Origin: Methyloceanibacter stevinii
GTDB taxonomy: Bacteria; Pseudomonadota; Alphaproteobacteria; Rhizobiales; Methyloligellaceae
Length of the DNA: 64,000 nt
NCBI RefSeq assembly: GCF_001723355.1
Contig: NZ_LPWE01000010.1
Coordinates: 517,547-581,546 of the forward strand
Direction of reading: 5' to 3'
Part shown: piece by piece, positions 39,016 to 47,944 of the stretch
Position numbering within the stretch: position 1 is the first letter of the stretch
Layout: the number at the start of each line of letters is the position of its first letter
Program-made: the position numbers and the translations under genes
Notes under the pieces: model-generated
The model's input: only the letters and a program-made list of their open reading frames with translations
Databases searched by the model: none
Told to the model about the DNA's origin: nothing

Positions 39016-39941
39016 TGACGATGCGGTCTCTTGTCATCGGCGCGTGTGGATTTCTAGGACGGTCCCTGACCAGGGAGCTGTCGCGGCGCCACCAGCACGT
39101 CAGAACCATGGATACTAGTCCTGTCGTGCCAACAGGATCTGCAGACCATGTTCATTCTGACGCGCTGTCCTCAGATTGCTTACACCATGCGCTGAACGAT
39201 GTTGACGTCGTCTACAACTTCATCGGCACCAGCGTACCGAGCAGTGGGCTGAAGAGCCTTCAAGATGAATTGAAGGCTAACACCCACTACATCGTCAAGT
39301 TAGTGGATAGCGCTGCAGATCATGGTGTGCGCAAGATAGTTTTTCCGTCGTCCGGAGGGACAGTCTATGGCGATTCGGATACCGACGAAACTCTACATAG
39401 GGAGACGGATCCCTTGGAGCCTCGCTCCGTCTACGCACTGGGAAAAGTATTAGGAGAAACAACACTCAAATTTTACTGCCTGGAAAGGCGAATTGGCTCT
39501 CTTATTGTCCGCATCTCCAATCCATATGGCAACAAAAATCCTCCGGCCCACGCACAGGGAGTCGTCGATCATTTCGTACATCGGATACTATGCGGCAAGC
39601 CGCTTGAAATCTGGGGCGATGGCGAATGTATTCGGGATTTTATTTACATCGACGATGTAGTTAAGGCTGTTGTCGATCTCGCGGAAAGGCCCGCAACAGA
39701 GCCAGAGACTTACAACATTGGGAGCGGGATTGGCTCAACGGTGAATGAAGTAGCCAAACTCTTGCAGGATCACTTCGGAGTGTTGAAAGTCTCACATCGT
39801 GAGGCGCCTGCACCGTTGCTCCATCGAAACGTTCTGTGCACTGCGCACCTCAGGGATGCGTTGCCAAACTGGAAGCCAAGGTTGCTCAGACAAGGAATAG
39901 CGGACTTTGTGACCGACCTAGGATCAACGCAACCGTACTAG
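39015..39941 (+). CDS. NAD-dependent sugar epimerase/dehydratase (extended SDR)
   Basis: This intact protein has 308 residues. The start ATG overlaps the previous stop by one base. The NAD site is VIGACGFLGRSL, the Ser/Thr stretch is FPSSGGTVYG, and YALGKVLGE provides Tyr and Lys (one residue differs from the usual YxxSK). RISNPYGNKNPPAHAQGVVDHF and EIWGDGECIRDFIYIDDV are typical of UDP-glucose 4-epimerase relatives. It probably makes a nucleotide sugar used by the glycosyltransferases upstream. The exact substrate is not readable. Confidence 0.85.
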   Translation: MTMRSLVIGACGFLGRSLTRELSRRHQHVRTMDTSPVVPTGSADHVHSDALSSDCLHHALNDVDVVYNFIGTSVPSSGLKSLQDELKANTHYIVKLVDSAADHGVRKIVFPSSGGTVYGDSDTDETLHRETDPLEPRSVYALGKVLGETTLKFYCLERRIGSLIVRISNPYGNKNPPAHAQGVVDHFVHRILCGKPLEIWGDGECIRDFIYIDDVVKAVVDLAERPATEPETYNIGSGIGSTVNEVAKLLQDHFGVLKVSHREAPAPLLHRNVLCTAHLRDALPNWKPRLLRQGIADFVTDLGSTQPY

Positions 39942-39974
39942 CCTTTTGCGGTAAGTTCAGTAGCGCACATCCCT

Positions 39975-40718
39975 ATGTGCTATATCGTTGAGGAACTCAT
40001 GACTAAGTCCAGTATAGGACCTTGCAACATATGCGGCGAGAAGCGCTGGGGGAATCAAGGATCACGAGAGAATGTTCGATGTCTCGGCTGCGGTTCCCTC
40101 GAGCGGACTCGTATCCTGAAGCTTCACCTAGATCAGCTGGGGTTGCCCCACAATGGGGACTCGATCCTCCATATTGCACCGGAGCGGTCGTTGGCAAAAT
40201 TGCTCCACGATAAGGTTGGAGCAGGCTACGAAGCCGCCGATCTCCACCCCGAGTTGTTTCCTTTCTGCGAGGTAAGGGCACTAAACCTTTGTTGCGATGC
40301 CGAGTCGCTACCGCACAGCCACTACGACCTGATACTGCATAGTCACGTACTTGAGCATCTCCCTTGTAACTATACGGCCGTCTTGTTTTTTTTGCACAGG
40401 GCCCTAAGGCCGGGAGGCCATCATATTTTTAGCCTGCCAATTCTATCGGGGTTCTATGAGGAGGACCTTGGCAACCTGTCCGAACGCGAAGCTATCGCGC
40501 GGTTTGGGCAGTCCGATCATGTACGCAGAATTGGACGGTCCAACCTTGAAGCAACATTAGGAATGATCTTTCCGGGTGATCTTGAGCGCCATCGGATCGA
40601 TCGTTGCTTTGATGCTGAGACGCTGAGGAGAGCCAACGTACCGAGCGATCAGTGGACCACTCTCAATAGCTCTACTGTTTTTGTGTTCGGTAAGAGCGAA
40701 TTGAGGCTCTGCAACTGA
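39975..40718 (+). CDS. Zinc-ribbon methyltransferase
   Basis: The frame starts at ATG 39975; an internal ATG at 40011 is possible. A four-cysteine ribbon at the N-terminus (CNICGEKRW ... CLGCGSLERTR) is followed by a class I methyltransferase fold: ILHIAPERSLAKLL as SAM loop, YEAADLHPELF, and LILHSHVLEHLPCN. LHRALRPGGHHIFSLPI is a standard strand-5 segment. Proteins of this kind accompany glycan clusters and probably methylate a sugar or a terminal residue. The SAM loop lacks the usual GxGxG, as in relatives that carry IAPE there. Confidence 0.78.
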   Translation: MCYIVEELMTKSSIGPCNICGEKRWGNQGSRENVRCLGCGSLERTRILKLHLDQLGLPHNGDSILHIAPERSLAKLLHDKVGAGYEAADLHPELFPFCEVRALNLCCDAESLPHSHYDLILHSHVLEHLPCNYTAVLFFLHRALRPGGHHIFSLPILSGFYEEDLGNLSEREAIARFGQSDHVRRIGRSNLEATLGMIFPGDLERHRIDRCFDAETLRRANVPSDQWTTLNSSTVFVFGKSELRLCN

Positions 40719-40860
40719 GGTTTGGTCGTGCGCGAGAGCTGCAGCGTTGCCGTGACATGGCGGCGGCCGTGATGCAGATGCTGCAATTATTGAAAGCCAA
40801 GTTGATCCACTGTGTCCAGTTGGCTCACTGAGGACAGAGGTGGGCCACTCCCGTCGAGGC

Positions 40861-41738
40861 CTACTGAACGGATAAAGCGACCGCATAGTGGTTTTCGCCC
40901 ATCAAAGACAGTGCATCATCAATCATCAACGCAGCCTTCAATTCCTGGCTCTCGTCTTGAATTTTGGCGAGGATATCGTTCAGAGCTAGGTGGTAGATCG
41001 TCCCTCCCGTGAACGCAATATCTACGCGTGGGAAAACAGACTTCAAAGCGGGCACGATCGAACTGCTGTCGGCCGCCTCGGACGGGTCAACATCAAGCAT
41101 GCGCTCAATCGTCGGTCGCGTCACGGGTTTGGCGCCGGCGAGTACCTCTGATGGGAGGTTGCGCCGAAACGTGTTGCAGTAGTCGAGCATTCTCTCAGTC
41201 CACTGAAAACGCGAGGGGCCGATGAAATCGTCCATCGCGAACAGGCCGTTGCAAGCTAGGCGCTCCGCCGACCATTCGACGGCGGCTGTACAGTCAGGCA
41301 TATGGTGAAGGGAGTTATTCCAATAGACGAGGCCATACTGATCCGAAATCGAGAGGTATTTTGAGGTTGGAATGAAGGTCGCGCGCTCACTCACGCCAAG
41401 CTGCTGGGCCCGAGCCCGACCAGCATTTATGCGTTCGTCGGCGATCTCAATGAGGGTGAAATGCTCGACTAGTCCGGCTTGTAGTAGAGAGAGAGCTCTT
41501 TTTGCCCGGCGCCGCACCCGACTGAAATGGCGCTTCGTATTGCTCCATGGCACGTTGCATAAGCTGCAATGAGTTTATGAAATCCTGCTGATAGCCCGGG
41601 TATAGCTTCGCCGCAGACGCGACGGTTGATGTGGCTTACAATCGCATCGGATTCCCACCAACGAGTACGGGGAGGACGGCTTGCGGATGTGATCCGATTC
41701 CAATGAGTCGCCGCGCGAGCGATATCGGTGGATGCCAT
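40861..41738 (-). CDS. SAM-dependent methyltransferase, one frameshift
   Basis: The N-terminal part from ATG 41738 reads ARAATHWNRI, WWESDAIVSHINRR and the SAM loop AISVGCGAGQKELSL, then stops at 41469. One base is missing in a CT dinucleotide run near 41490. The other frame continues with LLQAGLVEHFTLIEI, a YGLVYWNNSLHHMPD motif, and AMDDFIGPSRFQWTERML to the stop at 40861. The corrected protein has about 292 residues. This is a methyltransferase family seen in O-antigen loci. The gene lies between two unrelated blocks and ends 142 bases from the convergent zinc-ribbon methyltransferase. Confidence 0.8.
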
Positions 41739-41794
41739 CGATTATTTCAACCACACGCCGGAAAATAGCGCAACTAGAACGTACAGCGTAGACT

Positions 41795-42802
41795 TTACTC
41801 GCGGTAATACCCACGGTACCAGTCAATAAAGCTCTTTATACCCGCTTCAAGAGGGGTGCTGGGCTCAAAGCCAATGTCGCGCACTAGCTCATCTACGTCG
41901 GCATAGGTCCTTGGGATGTCGCCTGGTTGAAGCGGAAGAAAGTTTTTCTTAGCCTCGCGCCCTAAAGCTTTTTCAATCGCCGCGATAAAGTCCATCAGTT
42001 CCACAGGGCTATGATTGCCGATGTTGTACAGCCTGTAAGGCGCTGCCGACGTTCCCGGGTCTGGAGCATAACCAGACCAGTCCACGTTTGGTCGTGGCAC
42101 AAGGTCGGTAATACGCACGACTGACTTGACGATGTCGTCAATGTAAGTGAAGTCGCGAGCGTGGTTGCCTTGATTGTAGACGTCAATCGGCTCGTCCGCG
42201 AGAATCCGCTTTACAAACTTGAAAAGAGCCATATCCGGTCTACCCCAGGGGCCGTAGACAGTAAAAAAGCGCAGTCCCGTCGTGGGCACTCGATAGAGGT
42301 GGGCATAGACATGCGCCATGAGCTCGTTCGACTTCTTGCTCGCAGCATAAAGGCTGACTGGATGGTCAACATTGTCGTGGATGCTGAACGGCACGCGCGT
42401 GTTGGCACCGTAAACAGAGCTCGACGAGGCAAATACTAGGTGCTTCGTCGCATGGTAGCGGCAGGCCTCAAGGACGTTTAGAAAGCCAACAATGTTAGAT
42501 TGGACGTAATCCTCAGGGTGGCTGAGCGAATAGCGCACACCCGCTTGCGCGGCCAGATGGATCACCCGCTCAGGCTCGTGAGCGGCGAACAATTCATCAA
42601 CCGTTGGCTTCTCGATGAGATCGCCCCGCACAAATGAAAAGCCGGGATAGCCGGTGAGCCCAGCAAGCCGGGCCTCTTTTAGCTTCACGTCGTAATAAGG
42701 GTTCATGTTGTCGAGACCGACGACCTCTTCGCCGCGGTCGAGCAGCGCGCGCGCTGTATGGAACCCGATGAATCCGGCGGCGCCGGTTACAAGTATCTTC
42801 AT
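41795..42802 (-). CDS. lpsL: UDP-glucuronate 4-epimerase
   Basis: This intact protein of 335 residues converts UDP-glucuronate to UDP-galacturonate. It has the NAD site VTGAAGFIGFH, the family-specific GLDNMNPYYDVKLKEARL, and HLAAQAGVRYSL. SSSSVYG and YAASKKSNE supply the catalytic Ser, Tyr and Lys. TVYGPWGRPDMALFKF and LPLQPGDIPRTYADV are diagnostic. Its substrate would come from Ugd at 13042-14370. A broken second copy survives at 20542-20735. The following gene on this strand is the epimerase's upstream neighbour, a GT4 enzyme. Confidence 0.93.
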   Translation of the reverse strand: MKILVTGAAGFIGFHTARALLDRGEEVVGLDNMNPYYDVKLKEARLAGLTGYPGFSFVRGDLIEKPTVDELFAAHEPERVIHLAAQAGVRYSLSHPEDYVQSNIVGFLNVLEACRYHATKHLVFASSSSVYGANTRVPFSIHDNVDHPVSLYAASKKSNELMAHVYAHLYRVPTTGLRFFTVYGPWGRPDMALFKFVKRILADEPIDVYNQGNHARDFTYIDDIVKSVVRITDLVPRPNVDWSGYAPDPGTSAAPYRLYNIGNHSPVELMDFIAAIEKALGREAKKNFLPLQPGDIPRTYADVDELVRDIGFEPSTPLEAGIKSFIDWYRGYYRE

Positions 42803-42865
42803 GTCGTTGTCTGTCTCGGTCTGTTTTCTGAGAGGTCCATCGAGTCTGGTCAGGTTGCTTTTTAA

Positions 42866-44047
42866 CTACCGCGCGAATTGCCGACGCATCCAGTCTATAG
42901 AGGACTTTCGTCGGGGAAGGACCGGTTCAAGGTAAATATCTGGATAGAAGTGAACATCAGGCTCTGGAAGATGACTAACCGCTTGCCACGATGCCGGGTA
43001 GGCCAAGCCACCAGCGTAAAGCCTCTTGATCCAGTCAAAGTGGTCGTCAGCACAGACGGGGCCGTACGGTACGAGCCAAGTTGATGGCCTCCCGGCAACG
43101 CGCTCGGAGACGGCGCCTATCGCTGTCGCCAGAACGGGTAAGCCTAGGGAAAGCACGTCCGAAAGGGCGTAGCTGTGTGTTTCCGGTACCGTGAATGGGA
43201 ACCACGCCATGTGGGGATCAATCCTGCCAACAATGTCAGAGAGATCCGAATCTTTGTATGCACCGAGATACGTGATGTTTTGCGTGGCATTCAGCGCGGC
43301 TTCCACCTTTCCATTGGTCTCGCCAAGGCAAAGGATCTCGATAGGAAGAGCCTCGCAATGAGCCCGATTTGCCACATCTAGAATGATGCTGAGTCCTTTG
43401 GAGTAATGCGGTCGGCCTAAGACGAGAACGCGCATGGGCTGACCCTTGTATAGCGGCGCAACTCGTATTGGAGCCTGACGCCTCTGAGGCTCCTGAACAT
43501 GCGCCGCGATCACCGGTAACGTCGGCATTAATCGCTGCGTCCGATACGCGAGATCACGAGATATTGCGATGCGCCTGTCGGCCTTCGCGACAAGAGGCGG
43601 CGTACTCAGACGGCCGGCGTCGTGCATTTTGGCGAGGGCCTCGTCCCCCACAAAGTAGCCTTGCGCGTCCTCGAAATGCGGGGTTGGAGAGAAATGGTGG
43701 TAGTCGGTAAAGGTAACGTCGTAGGGGACATTGAGACCGTCCACGAGCGCCGAGATGTGCTGCTGCAAGCCGATCGTTTGAATGACGTTTAGGCGGTCAA
43801 ATCCGCTTGCCTCAAGGTCGTGTAACGGGGCGGCGAGGCCGGCGGCCAAGTCATAGCTTCGCTCGGCGAAGTAGGGCCCACGGTCCGATAGATGAAGCGA
43901 CTTGTTTTCGACCCCCCATGCCCAGGTTACGTCGACGCTGTCGCCCACCAAGTCCGCCAACTCGCGTGCAAAGCGGATCGTGCCGCCGCCCCAAGCGTGA
44001 ACAACAAACAGAATCTTGGGACGCGATCTTCTCAAACGACGCAACAT
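42866..44047 (-). CDS. Family 4 glycosyltransferase
   Basis: This intact protein has 393 residues. The N-terminal Rossmann half opens with ILFVVHAWGGGTIRFARELA. The C-terminal half has RVLVLGRPHYSKGLSIILDVA and ITYLGAYKDSDLSDIVGRI. In place of the usual E-x7-E donor motif it has ETHSYALSDVLSLGLPV, with the first Glu and the proline-rich loop conserved. This is the plan of GT4 enzymes that pair with GT2 domains in rhamnan-type O-antigen loci. It is cytoplasmic and its donor is unknown. It precedes the UDP-glucuronate 4-epimerase on the same strand with a 63-base gap. Confidence 0.85.
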   Translation of the reverse strand: MLRRLRRSRPKILFVVHAWGGGTIRFARELADLVGDSVDVTWAWGVENKSLHLSDRGPYFAERSYDLAAGLAAPLHDLEASGFDRLNVIQTIGLQQHISALVDGLNVPYDVTFTDYHHFSPTPHFEDAQGYFVGDEALAKMHDAGRLSTPPLVAKADRRIAISRDLAYRTQRLMPTLPVIAAHVQEPQRRQAPIRVAPLYKGQPMRVLVLGRPHYSKGLSIILDVANRAHCEALPIEILCLGETNGKVEAALNATQNITYLGAYKDSDLSDIVGRIDPHMAWFPFTVPETHSYALSDVLSLGLPVLATAIGAVSERVAGRPSTWLVPYGPVCADDHFDWIKRLYAGGLAYPASWQAVSHLPEPDVHFYPDIYLEPVLPRRKSSIDWMRRQFAR

Positions 44048-44153
44048 CTAGCGACCGTACCTAGTGAAGGCCCCAACGATCGACTGTCTCCCATCTGCGC
44101 GACGAGTCGACCCACTTGATGCTTCCCATGATGAAGTGAGCAATTGGGACCAC

Positions 44154-45443
44154 CTAGCTGCGACTTGATCGGATGATGCAAGACGACGCCCAGCGAAGCG
44201 GCGCAGTGATCCGCCAAGATCGACTACGTTTCATTGCAGCCATCTGACCCTCTGCTTTTTTGGTGTGAACCGCGACTCGCGTCTCCGCCTTTCCTGCCCG
44301 CAACTCCGCTTGCTTGGCCCGCGTCTCCGCTTGCTTTGCGCGAGCCTCCGCTTGCTTGGCCCCCGCCTCCGCTTGCCGCATATGCGTCGCGGCCTGGTCA
44401 GCGAGATCTAGCTCGCACGTCAACGCCAACTCACTTTGCTGTTCGTAACAGTGGCCCCTACCCGCCGTAGGGCTAAGCATCTCTGGCAGGTCAAAAAATG
44501 CCAATGGCTGTAATTCGCTCGTTGTCACGGCGACATGTGCGCTCTCGTGAATATCGATACCTTTTGGACCCCCTTCTTGTGGATTGCGACGCCCTTGCAG
44601 AAAGGTCTCATCACTCATCACACGATATGACGAGACGGGATAGTGAATGCCCCGCCAGCTTCCGTCGTGGCTCTTGTAGATACGAACAAAGGGAGCGCCC
44701 GCATCGGCCACGAGAACGAATTTGCCATCGGCGGTAAAGCGGACACCATGAGGGTAGTACACACCCCTTAAAAGGCCCCGAGGATCTGCAGACACATCCA
44801 ATGAGCCGTCATTGAAATACATGGCAACGCAGTGCCGGTTGTGATTACTAACGCCAACCCACTTCCGGTCGCTGCTGACACATATGCCGTCCGGAATATC
44901 GAGATGCTTGTGTAGGAGCAGGCCACTCTCTTCCACGGAGAAGCCTCTGTCTGCATTCAATATGTGTCTTGTTATTGTGTGTCCAAAATTGTCGCACATC
45001 AGGATCTCGTAGAGGTCCTCGGCAGACCTTGTGACTGATACCGAGCCTGGCGAGTGGATGAGATCTTGGTCGGCGATTGTCGCGCTCGGCACTATTTCGT
45101 GGTAGCTGACACCATCGGCAAGATCTGGCAGGCGCAATATGCAGGCCATACCGTTTCGATTGGCTACAATGAGCGATCTGTCATCGATAAAATCCAGCCC
45201 ATGGGGAAGGTTGAAGCTCGGTGAGAAGATCTCGTTTGCTCTCAGCAGCTCTAGCTTCTTGCCGGACGATGTGGATGTGATCGAGATATCAAACAATACA
45301 ACCTTGTTCTCAGAAAATCCCGCGACTGCAAACTGCCTATAACTTGGCGAGAATTTAACGTCTTCAGTCCGACCGAGACGTCTGACAATATCGAGTACTT
45401 CCCCAGAGCCGGTGTAGGAGATGACCATGGCGCGTGCCCTCAC
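44154..45443 (-). CDS. Beta-propeller protein with heptad coiled coil and SWR-type tail
   Basis: This intact protein of 429 residues is of unknown function. About 330 residues look like a YVTN/NHL-type propeller: FSPSYRQFAVAGFSENKVVL, LDFIDDRSLIVANRNG, ICVSSDRKWVGVSNHNRH and VRFTADGKFVLVADAGAP are repeated blade motifs. Then comes a seven-residue repeat, five copies of AKQAEAR/AETRAKQ type, predicted as a coiled coil, and finally SRSWRITAPLRWA. That tail motif is shared with glycosyltransferases in this locus. There is no signal peptide. It might be an assembly or length-control partner that binds a glycosyltransferase complex at the membrane; this is speculative. Confidence 0.7.
   Translation of the reverse strand: MRARAMVISYTGSGEVLDIVRRLGRTEDVKFSPSYRQFAVAGFSENKVVLFDISITSTSSGKKLELLRANEIFSPSFNLPHGLDFIDDRSLIVANRNGMACILRLPDLADGVSYHEIVPSATIADQDLIHSPGSVSVTRSAEDLYEILMCDNFGHTITRHILNADRGFSVEESGLLLHKHLDIPDGICVSSDRKWVGVSNHNRHCVAMYFNDGSLDVSADPRGLLRGVYYPHGVRFTADGKFVLVADAGAPFVRIYKSHDGSWRGIHYPVSSYRVMSDETFLQGRRNPQEGGPKGIDIHESAHVAVTTSELQPLAFFDLPEMLSPTAGRGHCYEQQSELALTCELDLADQAATHMRQAEAGAKQAEARAKQAETRAKQAELRAGKAETRVAVHTKKAEGQMAAMKRSRSWRITAPLRWASSCIIRSSRS
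44283..44387 (-). repeat. 21-base tandem repeat encoding heptads
   Basis: Five units with exact 21-base period begin at 44283, 44304, 44325, 44346 and 44367, each starting CTCCGC. On the coding strand they give the seven-residue repeat AKQAEAR and variants. Confidence 0.85.
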
Positions 45444-45510
45444 AGGTCAATGCACGGCGTCAGCGCTTCGCATTGACGGTGTCGCATAACTGACTTGCTC
45501 CTGTCTTGGC

Positions 45511-45903
45511 CCCCGAAAAGTGGACCAGTATGGGGTTAGCTGTGAGGGAGGTTTTGTTGGCACGCAAGGGCTATTCGGATGAGGATTGCTCGGGGCCGTT
45601 GCAGGAGGTTGAGGTGTTTCTTGCGGACGGGATAGAGGAGTGCGCCGTACGGTCGGCACGATGGATCTGGCCGCCGACATGTGGCGGAGGAAGTTCGGCG
45701 GCATGGGACGGCCGCAGCTTGGGCAGCTACGGGTTCGTGTCGTGGGATGCTCAAAGAGCTCTGCCATCCATTCTCTCGTATGGGGGAACATGTGCGAGTG
45801 GCGCCGCACCGTCCCAACGTCGCGCAGTCCGCTTGGCCCTCTCTAGCCACCTGAGTTCTGGTCTAGATTATGTGTTCAGGGCGGGAGGTGGTCCAATTCG
45901 GCA
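45511..45903 (+). mobile_element. Degraded IS3-like element (OrfA part) with short inverted ends
   Basis: The ends look like imperfect inverted repeats: CCCGAAAAGTGGACCA at the left and, in reverse complement, GCCGAATTGGACCACC at the right. Between them the rightward frames give RKGYSDEDCSGPLQEVEVFL, then in another frame TVGTMDLAADMW and RRKFGGMGRPQL. This order matches IS3-family OrfA (YSDEDI..LLREVE ... W.RKFGGM). The frame is broken and no OrfB follows, so it is an internal-deletion derivative of about 390 bases. Confidence 0.65.
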
Positions 45904-46231
45904 TTTAGGAGGGTGAGGTCTCTGTCGACTCTAAATCAAGGGCGAAATCCCTTGGCCAAGGCCCGCGCAAAGGGCATCCTCGATGCCATCTGACTGCATG
46001 CTTGGCCGAAACGCCAAGGCCGTGCTTTGCTCGATCGCGGCGAGTTTGGACAACGTGCGTTGAAGTTCTTGTTGGACGCTCCGCAGTTCGCGCTCCGTTG
46101 ATGGATTTGCATGGGCTTTAAGAATGTCGTCGATAACGAGATGTTCTGATCCGAAAAGTATCTCCTCCCAGCCGATAGCTGTATTAGCCTTGGCGGCGTC
46201 GCGCGGGACCCAGCGCTTCGCCCTGGCGCAC
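45904..46231. other. Intergenic stretch with an uncertain coiled-coil frame
   Basis: A leftward frame from 46272 to 45931 would encode STERELRSVQQELQRTL, a plausible coiled coil, but I recognise no family and it has no partner or start context. I leave it uncalled. Confidence 0.3.
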
Positions 46232-46471
46232 ATGGCTGCATTCTTTGCGATCATCGCCTTTGCGTGGGGCATGTGGCAGGCATGGTTGATGGCACTGACG
46301 GGGCTGGCCGCGCTCTATGTGGCGCTCGCCGTCAACGTTTATCGGGCGGGTCAACCAGAGACGAAATCCGCTGTGCATTCATCTGAGAGTCCCGCTCAAT
46401 CACAGAGTGATGCCACCGGTGTGGGCCAAGACGGTGAAAAGACAGCGCGGATGTTCACCGGTCGACATTGA
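46232..46471 (+). CDS. Possible small membrane protein
   Basis: From ATG 46232 this frame encodes 79 residues with two hydrophobic segments (FFAIIAFAWGMW and LMALTGLAALYVALAV), then a polar tail. Its codon use looks like real coding sequence for this genome. The open frame extends upstream to 46124 without a better start, so it may be the end of a broken gene. I do not recognise the family. Confidence 0.3.
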   Translation: MAAFFAIIAFAWGMWQAWLMALTGLAALYVALAVNVYRAGQPETKSAVHSSESPAQSQSDATGVGQDGEKTARMFTGRH

Positions 46472-46670
46472 CCTTAGCTGTCGCTTCGTGGGGCGTCCCG
46501 TGCTCCCAAGGCCGTCGTGGACGCCTATGCGGTCGTCACGGAAGGGACAGTCCTCTTTGAGTCCAGGGCTGTTGGGAGCCATCACCCAAGTACAGCGCTC
46601 GTGTAACAGGCGGCCAAACTTGACCGGGCCCTGCCGCAAAGCCAATTATGGTCTGATAGAATCATGGAGC

Positions 46671-47918
46671 ATGAGTATCAGTTTGGGTTCCGCCCAAGTG
46701 TCAGCCGTGCAGCACGATTTTGCGATTATTGGAGCAGGACCCGCGGGGTCGGCGTGCGCCAATGCGCTTTTGCTCGAAGGCGCGTCGAGCGTCGCCCTCA
46801 TCGACCGGGCGCGATTTCCGCGAGACAAAATCTGCGGCGACGGGATCGGGCCGGGGATCATCGCTATCCTCGATGCACTCGAGCTAAGGCACATCCTGGT
46901 TGGACACCGCCGTGTCACGCAGATGGTGATGACGAGCCCGTTCGGCGGCCGTATGACCCTCAACGACAATGAGATTAGCGGCCAATCGCCGCTTGGCTAT
47001 GTCATCCGGCGCACGGAGTTCGATCACGCGCTGGTTGCCGCTGCCGTCCAACGGGGTTGTGCCGACATGACCGGCTGGAGCTTGGAGGCGGCCGACTACG
47101 TCAATGGCAAGTGGCGGCTCGACTTGGAGGCCACTGACAACAGCGAAACTCGCTCGATTACAGCGGACGTGTTGATTGGCGCCGATGGGGCGACATCACG
47201 GGTGCGGCGGCTGTTGGGTCAGCCCTTCAATCACGAGAAGCATGTTTCGGTTTCGATGCGTATTCTTGCGCGCACTGAGCCGGAGTTCCCCGCCCGCCAA
47301 GAACTGAATGTTGAACAAGAATTGCCGATCCCAGGCTATGCCTGGAACTTCGCGACGGGCGCCGGCACCGTGAACGTGGGCTTTGTCTGCGACACGCCTA
47401 CCTATAAGGCCCATGGGCGCCATTTGCGGGAGATCCTTGAGACCTACAAAGGTTTGCTCCCCCACAACTTCGCCTATGACGACACCACCCGTCATTCCCA
47501 GATCCTGCCGCTCGCCTCCCAGATGCCGCCGCTTGCTTACCCGGACGTCAGCGCGGCGCTCATCGGGGATGCCGCCTCGATGATCAATCCGCTGACGGGC
47601 GAAGGCATCTTCTACGGCATGGAGGCAGGTCTCCAGTTGGGACGACGACTCGCCCGCGCCCCGAAGAGCCATGAGGGCAGGGCGCAGGCCCTTGTCGCCT
47701 ATGAACGCACCTTCCGCCGCCAGTTCACCGCCCACTTTCGAGGGAACTACTACTTACGCAAGCTCATTGAGAAGCCGGCCCTTTTCGATCGCATGCTTCG
47801 GGCGGGCGCGAGAGACACCGATCTGTGCTGCGACTGCATCGAATACATGATGGGTAATGAGAGCGGCGTCGGTAAGAAGCCGCTTTACCAGCTCGCGCTC
47901 AGGACGCTGTTCGCCTGA
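46671..47918 (+). CDS. Geranylgeranyl-reductase-family FAD-dependent oxidoreductase
   Basis: This intact protein has about 415 residues. I chose ATG 46671 because it lies 12 residues before the FAD-binding strand; the frame is open further upstream without sense. FAIIGAGPAGSACA (18-31) binds FAD. RARFPRDKICGDGIG is the family's second signature. VLIGADGATSRVRR and AALIGDAASMINPLTGEGI are the GD motif and active-site loop. A cluster of cysteines (LCCDCIEYMM) lies near the C-terminus. The family reduces isoprenoid double bonds (chlorophyll, archaeal lipids) or hydroxylates/reduces other polyprenyl and quinone-like substrates. The substrate here is unknown. Confidence 0.85.
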   Translation: MSISLGSAQVSAVQHDFAIIGAGPAGSACANALLLEGASSVALIDRARFPRDKICGDGIGPGIIAILDALELRHILVGHRRVTQMVMTSPFGGRMTLNDNEISGQSPLGYVIRRTEFDHALVAAAVQRGCADMTGWSLEAADYVNGKWRLDLEATDNSETRSITADVLIGADGATSRVRRLLGQPFNHEKHVSVSMRILARTEPEFPARQELNVEQELPIPGYAWNFATGAGTVNVGFVCDTPTYKAHGRHLREILETYKGLLPHNFAYDDTTRHSQILPLASQMPPLAYPDVSAALIGDAASMINPLTGEGIFYGMEAGLQLGRRLARAPKSHEGRAQALVAYERTFRRQFTAHFRGNYYLRKLIEKPALFDRMLRAGARDTDLCCDCIEYMMGNESGVGKKPLYQLALRTLFA

Positions 47919-47944
47919 GCACTTTTGGTCTGCAAGTTGGCCGC

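Noticed and set aside
44283..44387. Regular 21-base repeats considered as a CRISPR array
   Set aside because: There are no spacers: units are contiguous and in frame, encoding a heptad coiled coil.
45931..46272. 113-codon reverse frame with a coiled-coil stretch
   Set aside because: The coiled-coil pattern is plausible, but there is no start context, no family and no neighbour. A forward membrane frame overlaps its start.
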